The notes under the pieces were generated by a model. It saw only the letters and a list, made by a program, of their open reading frames with translations. It was not told the origin of the DNA and did not search any database. The translations under genes were made by a program, and so were the position numbers. Shown in pieces: positions 1 to 64,000 of a DNA stretch of 64,000 bases. How positions within the stretch are numbered: the first letter of the stretch is position 1; every line of letters starts with the position of its first letter. Where the stretch lies: positions 248,001 through 312,000 of the forward strand of contig JAVSML010024616.1 of assembly GCA_038503035.1 (NCBI GenBank), read 5' to 3'. The DNA comes from Crocodylus rhombifer. Lineage: Eukaryota; Chordata; Crocodylia; Crocodylidae.

Positions 1-429
1 CCTCATATACTACTGGGCACAGGGCTGCCCAGCTTCTCAATAAAGCCTCCTGGGAGAAGCATTCAGGCAGCCCCTCCAAGTCAGCACCTGGGGCACATGC
101 CCCACTTGCCTCCCCTAATTATGGATAGCATTACAGTTAAGTGAAACATACCCAACAGCACAAGTTTATAAAAGACACAAATTAAATACTAGTTAAAAAT
201 ACTAAACTCCACCCCCATGCAAGTCATACCAAAAGCCTTTCAGAGACTTCCATCTCACCAAAGAGATATCTTTTAAGTAGCATACAAGATTTCATGAACA
301 TTTTCAAATCTTTCTGAGTTTCAGAAAGGAGAGGCTTAGATTGAAGACAGCAGCCTTTAAACCATCTATAGATTGACCCAGTTTTCTTTATTCACTCCTT
401 TCACACATATACAACCCCCATAATGAATG

Positions 430-697
430 AGAGTACTAAGTAAATCCCTCACTGGGCACATGTACTCATGCATTAATGCACCATAACTACATGGAATTAA
501 GTTTAGTACTCGTAATAACAGGTACTAAATGCTCTGTAATCTGTGCTACTGTACAGTAGCACTGGCACATTTTTTACGTGACACTGATATGCAGTAGGCT
601 TATTCTACTGCACATTAGCATGGCTTTTGCTGTGCTATGCTAATGGGCAGTAAAATTAGTCTACTGCACTTCTAGCATCGCATGTAGATGCACCCGT
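430..697. mobile_element. Palindromic MITE, family M1, copy A (degenerate)
   Basis: Contains the family words GTACTAA, GCTACTGTACAGTAGCACTG and ATGCAGTAGGCTTATTCTACT, and ends in GCATGTAGATGCACCC. It matches copy C (56789-57005) in order and orientation and copy B (2219-2446) in reverse. Probably a PIF/Harbinger-type MITE; class is inferred from ends resembling GGGCATGTCTACAC. Confidence 0.5.
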
Positions 698-1304
698 TGT
701 GACTTTTACCTCCAAATTCCACTTGGGAGCAGCATATCTTCAGAAAAAAAAATGATATGAACACCTGTAGTTTATTATAGATACTCAGTCATTTACCTCA
801 GGTTTTAAAAAATACAAGGCTGAACCTATTGTGGAACACCAGAACATCTACAATCACTCTAGCACTGTGAACTCTAGAAAAGAGGAAAAAACACTTAAAA
901 AATAAAGCAACTAAAAATAACTATCCATCTGAAAATCCTGAGTTTTAGTTTCTTTTGAGGTAGTGGAGTTGAATAAAAAATTTGCTCGGATACACATTAT
1001 AAGAGTCAGTAAATCTAAGTGTAAATGATAAAAATAAATCCTGTAAAAAATGGCAATTCATCAGTTTTGGCTAAGACAGATACAATACACCAAATATTCA
1101 TACTGAATGAATATAGCTAACTTATTCTAAGGTTTGCCTACATGCTTTTTTTTTAAAAAATGAGCACAAAAAGTAAACATCAGCATTCAAAGTGGCACAG
1201 GACCATAACATTACCAAAACTGTGATGTGAACCTGAATGCGCAGTATTAAACCTGGTTCCACTTGTAGCAGGAGAGAGAGAATTAGACAAGTAAAAGAGA
1301 ACTA

Positions 1305-1609
1305 CAGTAAAAGCTCTTATCTGGCATTCCCTGGGAATGGGGGATGCCGGTTAATAAGATATTCTGGTTAATCAAATGTGCACAATCTGGTGCACTCCCC
1401 CGCATCAGTGTGCTGGGGGACAGGAAGGGGGGCCCAGTGCAGGCTACTTTGCCCTGGGCTGTGGGCCGAAGAAGTGGCAAGAACTCTGCTTGCAGCGGCG
1501 GCGAAACCCGGAAGTGGTACTTCTGGTTTCACCTTTGCTGCGTCCCTCAAATGCCGGTTAATAGAGTTTTTCAGCTAATAAAGTGCCGGTTAACGCAGCT
1601 TTTGCTATG
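1305..1609. mobile_element. Tigger-like (Tc1/mariner superfamily) short DNA transposon
   Basis: The left end CAGTAAAAGCTCTTATCTGGCA and the inverted right end CATAGCAAAAGCTGCGTTAA are imperfect inverted repeats, and both sides are flanked by TA. Inside, the words TGCCGGTTAATA and TGCCGGTTAACG recur, as in Tigger-type elements. It has a GC-rich core and no transposase. Confidence 0.6.
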
Positions 1610-2218
1610 TATAGTTTAAAAAAAAAGTGGATATAAACTTGAATGGTTATCCTAATGAAGTCAAGTAAAACATTAAAAACTGCCTAAAACATCGCATTAT
1701 CTGCTGAAAATTACAATGAAACTGCATATGGAAAAGATAAATCTTTACCTCCCAAGCTCAAAGTATTCAAAATAATCAAATGGATAAAGATTTATCTTGC
1801 TACTCACTCCACTCTTACCGCTCTAAATGTGAAACAACTTTCATGGTGACCTCTCGTAGTAAGTGGACTTTTTTGTAAAATAGTATTATTTTTTTTAACT
1901 GAATGACTGAAATAAATCTCTGCGCTCATGATTAACTTATTCAACAATTATTGTCTTAATCTATAAATAATTTAAGAAAAGAAATCAAAGTATACAAAGA
2001 AATAATCCAAGATTTTTATTTACTTGTCTGTGTTTTATGTCACCTCAGCATATGCCCACTCCCTCGATTTTGGCCAGAAGCACCAGGCTTTTGCAGAGCC
2101 AAAAAACAGTACCGTTAATCTCTTCAATGACTGGGGCAAATCTCAGTCCCTCATTTGGATGTATAGGTCATCTCTTTTTATGCATTTTTCAAAAATACTT
2201 TAAATGTATAGACCTAAG

Positions 2219-2446
2219 GCACGTTTACATGAGATGCTGACTATGCAAGTAGCACGTCACAGCATGGACAGTTCTAATACGCTACTGCACAGTATTATTA
2301 GGCTACTGTGCAGTAGCATCACCTAAAAGACATTTGCCAGTGCTACTACTCAGTAACTCCAGTTACTGCACATTTATTTAGTGCTTGCTAATACAAGTAC
2401 TAAATAAATTGCGCAGTAATGACTGCACAGTAGCATCTCACATAGA
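2219..2446. mobile_element. Palindromic MITE, family M1, copy B
   Basis: Shares with copy C, in reverse orientation, GCTACTGTGCAGTAGCATCA, AGTAACTCCAGTTACTGCACA and TTTATTTAGTGCTTG. The ends read GGCACGTTTACATGAGATGCT and (inverted) GGGCTCTATGTGAGATGCTA, an imperfect terminal inverted repeat. Confidence 0.6.
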
Positions 2447-2682
2447 GCCCTATAGTCTAAAATTACCTTTCTACCCCAACATCCTTCCATGTAATCTGTT
2501 ACTGCTGACACCACCTTGATCCTTCCAAATGCTCAGACTTACAATCTCTGACAATATAACCCCCTTTTTTCTTTCTTTCTGCCTTCCAATCCTAGTCCTT
2601 CCCTCCTCAATACTCACTCAAATTAATTTCCCCACCTCCGCCCACTTCCAGCAAGTTTCAGTTTAAATACTAATTTTTCAAT

Positions 2683-2814
2683 ACATTAACTGATACAACC
2701 CTCTCGCCAGTTGACCCAAAAAGGCATTAAATACAATTATTTCCCTATACATTAACTGATACACCCTCTTGCCAGCTGACCCAAAAAGGCATTAAATACA
2801 ATTATTTCTCTATC
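2683..2814. repeat. Tandem duplication, two 66-bp units
   Basis: The unit starting ACATTAACTGATACA at 2683 recurs from 2749 with only a few differences, for example CTCGCCAGTTGACC against CTTGCCAGCTGACC. A local, fairly recent duplication in intron 10. Confidence 0.85.
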
Positions 2815-3108
2815 TTGCTACTATGAACATGTTTCTTCCTGAATCTGAACTGACTTCACTTTTTCTTCCATATATTTCAGTCTTCTACTTTCAAAATTGT
2901 CAATAACTCCCTTTCAAACCCCATTCATCTTTTCTCTCTACATGTACACTCATCCTTCTTAGCATACTCAAATATCTCTTACAGCACATATTTGTCTCCT
3001 TTGCCTTCTGAAGACTTTGCACTTTCTTTCATATCTCCCCTTGTGTCTTAAAACAGCATGAGAAATTGAGAAGTGAGACACCACTATATCTCTTAAACTC
3101 AGCAAGCT

Positions 3109-3765
3109 TCATAGAATCATAGAAGTAGGGTCGGAAGGGACCTTGTAGATCTTCAAGTCCGACCCCCCCCGCCTGGGCGGGGTAGTCATCAAGCCTCTTC
3201 TTAAAGATCCCCAGGGTAGGAACCAGCACCACTTCTCTAGGAAGTTGGTTCCAGCTCCTAGCCGCCCTAACTGTGAAGTAGTTCTTGCGGATGTCTGATC
3301 TAAATCTACTCTCTAATAACTTGTGTCCATTGTTCCTTGTCATGCCAGGGGGCTCTAGGGGAAACAGTGTCTCCCCTAAACCCTTCTGGTCCCCCCTAGT
3401 GAGTTTATAGACAGTCATCAGGTCCCCCCTCAGCCTTCTCTTGTGAAGACTGAACAGGTTTAGGTCCCACAGTCTTTCAATGTAGGGTCTGCCCTGTAGT
3501 CCCTGCATCATGAGGGTGGCCCTCCTCTGGACCCTTTCAATGTTGTCCACATCCCTCCTGAATTGGGGCGCACAGAACTGGACGCAGTACTCCAGCTGTG
3601 GCCTGACCAGTGTCACACAGAGGGGAAGGATCACCTCCCTGGCTCTACCTGAGATGCACCTGTGGATGCACGACAAGGTCCGGTTAGCCCTGCCAACCGT
3701 GACCTCGCATTGTCGGCCCATGTTCATCTTGGAGTCCATAATGACTCCAAGATCCCTTTCTGTTA
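3109..3765 (-). mobile_element. CR1 LINE 3' fragment (ORF2 end plus 3' tail)
   Basis: On the minus strand an open frame of about 200 codons encodes the C-terminal end of a CR1 ORF2, with LVRPQLEYCVQFCAPQFRRD, IERVQRRATLM, RRLRGDLMTVYKLTRG and the tail RSWNQLPREVV. The 3' end lies at the left, where the plus strand starts TCATAGAATCATAGAAG, typical of CR1 tails. The 5' part is missing (usual 5' truncation). The frame is nearly intact, so this is a fairly young copy, but it lacks the catalytic part of the reverse transcriptase. Confidence 0.92.
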
Positions 3766-4782
3766 GTTAGCTTGTTATTACTGCCAAACAGTACTTTGTA
3801 AAAAAAAAGGACTCCATTCTGTTCTTTCCAAGGCTTTAATACTACAGCAGGAAGAAAGGAACTTAAACCTCAAATCTGGAATAACTAGCCCCTACTGGTT
3901 ACTCCAATAGAGTGGCATGTTAGGCACACTGACAGTAACAGAGGATAAGACTGGATCACATCAGTAGTGCCAGCCAACATGCATTGGAGCACCTCTAAAG
4001 CTATTCCAAACTACATCGGGGATGGAAGAGGAATACAAATAGCTCTGAGTGAGAAGTCAAAAAAACCCTCTTCTGCAGCATCTCCTTCAGTTAAGTTCAG
4101 CATACACTGATCACACATGTAGACTTAGTCCGCATATGTAAAATATACCAAATGTTAATGTTTTGTTGCACATATTATTAAAAATATAAAAAATATTCTA
4201 CTCCTTTGGTAGTATTACAATGCAGAGAGGCCAACAAGGGAACAGAGATCTGCAGGAGATGGGAACAGAGAAAAAAGAATAAAGAAGTAGGTTTACAACC
4301 AAAAGTAAAGTAGGGGGAAAAATGCAGCAATTCATTTGTTTAGACTTCTCGCATAAATGAAAACATTATTTTCACAGCAGATATTTAAAAATATATTTTA
4401 TCCACACTAGATGTCAACATCAATATTCCACGATAGCTAGAATATCATCCCAACAAAAAGACTTAGCTATGAAAAAAGTGGCCAGGTTGATTAGGTGCTG
4501 AGCCACTTACTGCTAAAAAACTAATTACACTTCAAAATCTTGTGCTCAAGATTATAATAAGCTTGTATCAACTTATTTGCAGGACTGTAAGTTTTGCTAA
4601 CAAAATTAAAGTAGATGTGGTATCCTTTTGTTGGTATTGAGACTGATTCTACCTCAATCCTATTCTATTTATTCAAGTTATTACAGTTCATCCATTATTA
4701 TGGTATCTTAAAGCCTGCTAGGAACAGCCAGAGGCAGGATCAACACTTATCATGTACTTATACTGGGAATCATACATTTAGA

Positions 4783-5225
4783 TTTCACAGACTTTAGGGC
4801 TAGAAGGGACCTCGAAGATCATCAAGTCCAGCCCCCTGCCCAGGGGCAGGAAGTCAGCTAGGGTCAAAGAACCCCAGCAAGACAAGTATCCAAGCGTTTC
4901 TTGAATAAGTCCAGAGTAGGTGCCTGTACCACATCTGGAGAGAGTCTGTTTTAGGTCTTGGGGGCTAAGACAGTAAATCATTTTTTTTTTTATGTCTAGC
5001 CAAAAACAGTCTTGTAGCAGTTTATGACCATTGGTCCTTGTTTTTCCTTGGGGCACTTTGGTGAACAGACGTTCTCCCAGATCCTGATGAACACCCCTTG
5101 TGTACTTACAGGTTGCCACCAGGTCCCCCGAGCCTGTGCTTTTCCAGACTGTCATAAACAGCCCTACAGCACAAGTCTTCCTCTAAGCCTAATCTGGCTA
5201 AACCGCTCTGCATCCCAGATATAAA
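4783..5225 (-). mobile_element. CR1 LINE 3' fragment, second subfamily
   Basis: The plus strand reads GGGCTAGAAGGGACCTCGAA and TCATCAAGTCCAGCCCCCTG at the 3' end. A broken minus frame contains GDLVATCKYTRG, LGERLFTKVPQGKTRTNGHK. The same subfamily as the copy at 62858, judged by the shared GGGGCAGGAAGTCAGC.AGGGTCAAA block. Confidence 0.88.
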
Positions 5226-5778
5226 CCTTTATTGTCTTTTTAGGAGCAGGGCATCAATTAATAAACTACAACTCTACAGATAGCCGTCTATATTCTTGTC
5301 CTACTGCCCCTTCTTCCCTCAACCCCGCCAAATGTATTTACCTTTTTGGGGCTCTCAGTTACAAGCTTCCTACATACTTTGGTGGCTTTATATCACAAGT
5401 CAGATGTATAGACAATTTTTTAATTTCAAGATCTTATATTTAGTTAATCAGTTTCATTATTTCAGCTGGGAGGAATGCAGTCTGGGGCCCCCATACCAAC
5501 AAATGTAATACTGCAATGGCGCTCACACTACATTTCCGTACATGCATATGACTGCAAGCAGAAAGGTAGCTTAATACCTTCATAATTTAACTTTTCTAGT
5601 TCTAATGGAAGAATTTTTCTTAAACTATAAGAGTTAAAATAAAGCAAAGTGTTTATATGTCAGAACTAATGCTTTGAAGGTAAAACCTCATATGCTAACT
5701 GTTTAACACTTAATGGTCAATTACTAGTGCTTTCTCTTATTGGAAGAAAAAAGAAGACCATCAAAAATTAAATTCTAC

Positions 5779-61934
<56,156 letters not shown>

Positions 61935-62781
61935 CTGAAGCAAGAGAGAGAGAAATATATTTAGTTATTTTTAGCTTCAGCTCCTACTCAACAAGCGCTG
62001 TGATAAATGTACTGAAAAACCAATTCTAACATCATGTATATCTCCCAATGGACTGCATCCAGATATTACAGGAAGTGACAAGCAATTAAATTTACATAAA
62101 ATCTGAGGCTTTTCTTCATGCAACTAGGCACCTTCAATATTGCAGATGTATGCCTGTTCAAAATAAATCTGTAGCTATTTAAATTAAAGGACTGCCAGTC
62201 GCACACAAAGTTGTCAGAAAGCTTTTAACACTTAAATGCTTATTACCAAGCAAAGTAATGCTTTTATAACACATCACCACCATCAACAGTATGTAACACT
62301 GTATACATTTATCTGTCCACAGAGATGAAACAAAAGTAGCTTGTGTGTCTGTCCCAAGATAAAATCCACCTCAGCATAAAACAAGACCAGAATTATTCCT
62401 CAAAAAGTTAAGTAAAAACTGAAAGGAACTACAGGAAATCTAAATACTGGGCTTTTTGTGATTATATTTTTCCATGGAGTGTTTTTTATATTTAGATATA
62501 ACATACATGAAGAAAAGAAACAATATCTAAAAGTAGATAAAGGCATTTTAAAAACCAAGATACGCAAAAAGCAGCAAAACGTGTACAATATGTAAGAAGT
62601 TGAAAGCCTTGAAACATAGTTGCCAATGATTCCTCTACCAACATTTTAAATAAAACTTAATTTGTCAAAAGATATGAGATTTGGGACCTTAAGTTTCACT
62701 GCATGTAAAAAATACATACTGTGTACCTCTAATTCATTTAGCGCACACACAAATCTATTCTGACTTCATCAAATGAACATC

Positions 62782-62841
62782 CTACAAGTCAAAGTTGCGA
62801 CTGTTTTTGGCACTCTGCCCAAAAATGTTGCTAACCCCTGG
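62782..62841. mobile_element. hAT family H1, right-end fragment
   Basis: AAGTTGCGACTGTTTTTGGC, CACTCTGCCCAAAAATGTTG and CTAACCCCTG match the right end of 19046-19254 in the same orientation. No left end. Confidence 0.7.
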
Positions 62842-62857
62842 GCTACAGCATTGATTT

Positions 62858-64000
62858 TGTAGACGTTAGGGCAAGAAGGGACCACCCCCTGCCCAAAGGG
62901 CAGACAGTCAGCAAGGGTCAAATGATCCCAGCAAGATAGGCATTTAAGTGTTTTTGCTCCATCTCTGGTGAGAGTTTATTTCAGGCCCTGAGTACTCGGC
63001 TGGTAAAGAAGTTTTTCCTTATGTCAAGCCTAAAATGGTTTTCTAAGAGTTTATGACAGTTGGATCTAGTCTTCCCATGGGGTGCTCCGGTGAATAGATG
63101 TCCTCCTAGTTCCCGGCGCACACCCCTTATATACTTATAGGCTTACCAAGTCACCCCTGAGCCTATAGTTCTCCAGGCTGAAGAGTGCCATATCCCTCAG
63201 CCTCTCCTCATAAGGCCTAGTCTCTTGTTCTCCAATCATTCATGTGGCTCTCTGTGGACATTCTTGAACTCCTCCACATTCTTTCTGAATTGTGGAGCCC
63301 AAAACTGGACACAGTATTCCAGCTGTGGTCTCACCAAGGCTGAACAAAGTGGGAGAATGACTTCCTGGGTCTTGTTTGAGATGCATCAGAAGATACAGGC
63401 CAGAGTTTTGCTTGCTTTGCCAGCTGCAGCATCACATTGGTGGCTCATGTTCATCTTGTGATCAATCACGACCAAGTAATTTTCAAACACAGTGCTAACT
63501 AGTGTAGCACTGCCAAGCCTGTAAGTGTGGTGTGGGTTCTCTCTCCCAAGGTGGAGCACCTTGTATTTCTTGGTGTTGAATGCCATCAGGTTTTGATCTG
63601 CCTACCTTGTAAGCCTGTTGAGGTTGGCCAGGATCTCCAGCCTATCCTGTGGGGTGGCTGCACTTCCCCATAGTTAGGGGTCATCAACAAACTTTGTCAG
63701 TCCGTTTGTAACACCCGAGTCCAGATCATTTATAAACACCTTGAAGAGTACAAGTCCGAGAATGGAGCCCTGGGTGATATCACTGGTTACAGGGAGCCAA
63801 GCAGATTTGGTTCCATGAACTATCACTTTCTGGGTCCATCAATGGAGCCAGGTCACCAGCCATCAGACCATGAAATTGTCTAGGCCACAATTCCCCAATT
63901 TTTCCATGAGGACATAATGGGATGTCAAAGGCTTTCTTGAAGTCCAAGAATATGATATCTACCTCTTCTCCTTTCTTCATGTGATGTGTCACCTGGTCAT
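62858..64000 (-). mobile_element. CR1 LINE copy (3' half, runs off window)
   Basis: The 3' end lies at left (GGGCAAGAAGGGACCACCCC). Minus-strand pieces of ORF2 follow: a frame with HKMNMSHQCDAAAGKASKTLA near 63400 and MTHHMKKGEEVDIIFLDFKKAFD near 63930-63990, the conserved RT motif around DFKKAFD. Frameshifts break the frame between them. Longest CR1 copy in the window; same subfamily as 4783-5225. Confidence 0.9.

Larger units (their letters stand above)
1..5778 (-). other. CEP170: CEP170 intron 10 (partial)
   Basis: Sequence downstream of exon 10. It holds two palindromic MITE copies, a Tigger-like element, a 66-bp tandem duplication and two CR1 3' ends, listed separately. No exon of CEP170 was found here after looking for the expected continuation on the minus strand. 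Confidence 0.75.
61935..64000 (-). other. CEP170: CEP170 intron 1 (partial)
   Basis: Sequence upstream of exon 2. It holds a hAT end fragment at about 62782-62841 and a CR1 LINE from about 62858 onward. Between 61960 and 62780 I see AT-rich unique sequence with no exon-like block. No CpG-rich promoter is visible. Confidence 0.7.

Noticed and set aside
3029..3739. 236-codon minus frame as a host gene
   Set aside because: It is the end of a CR1 LINE ORF2, with the CR1 3' tail directly following.
1..5778. Next CEP170 exon downstream of exon 10
   Set aside because: Looked on the minus strand for the conserved continuation (KRWVSQW-type) and found nothing.
61935..64000. CEP170 first exon or CpG promoter
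   Set aside because: No CpG-rich block or convincing donor site; the region is AT-rich intron plus a CR1 copy.

Overview
This window is a piece of vertebrate nuclear genome. The interspersed repeats (several CR1-type LINE fragments, many short hAT-type elements with 8-bp target duplications, PIF/Harbinger-like MITEs) point to a sauropsid, most likely a crocodilian; a turtle is possible. This organism call is an inference from repeat content. Two 10-base N runs (9011-9020 and 42199-42208) are assembly gaps.

The only host gene I can support is the 5' part of CEP170 (centrosomal protein of 170 kDa), on the minus strand. Nine coding exons fit together without a phase error and give 634 codons, from the initiator ATG at 61893 to a splice donor after 5779. 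They hold the forkhead-associated (FHA) domain (exons 2-4) and the long low-complexity region after it. The rest of the protein, including the part known to bind microtubules, lies beyond base 1. The non-coding first exon(s) lie beyond base 64000 or were not recognisable.

Layout by coordinate: 1-5778, intron 10 (partial) with MITEs, a Tigger-like element and two CR1 tails; 5779-5928, exon 10; 5929-16740, intron 9; 16741-17387, exon 9, which holds an in-frame optional intron; 17388-21238, intron 8; 21239-21712, exon 8; 21713-29201, intron 7, nearly free of recognisable young repeats; 29202-29336, exon 7; 29337-33130, intron 6 with a 1.3-kb hAT element; 33131-33293 and 33399-33457, exons 6 and 5, parted by a 105-bp stop-free intron; 33458-39900, intron 4, which has the marks of a minor-spliceosome (U12-type, AT-AC) intron; 39901-39979, exon 4; 39980-46393, intron 3 with a Helitron candidate, a MITE spanning a gap and an LTR-like stretch; 46394-46483, exon 3; 46484-61788, intron 2 with degenerate LINEs and several DNA transposons; 61789-61934, exon 2 with the start codon; 61935-64000, intron 1 with a CR1 copy running off the window.

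The most useful observations are the AT-AC intron with a matching branch site, the 183-nt in-frame optional intron inside exon 9, a repeated (F/Y)xIE(F/L) motif one copy of which that splice removes, and a set of well-bounded non-autonomous DNA transposons. I saw no bacterial genes, CRISPR arrays, rRNA, confident tRNA or intact viral genes.
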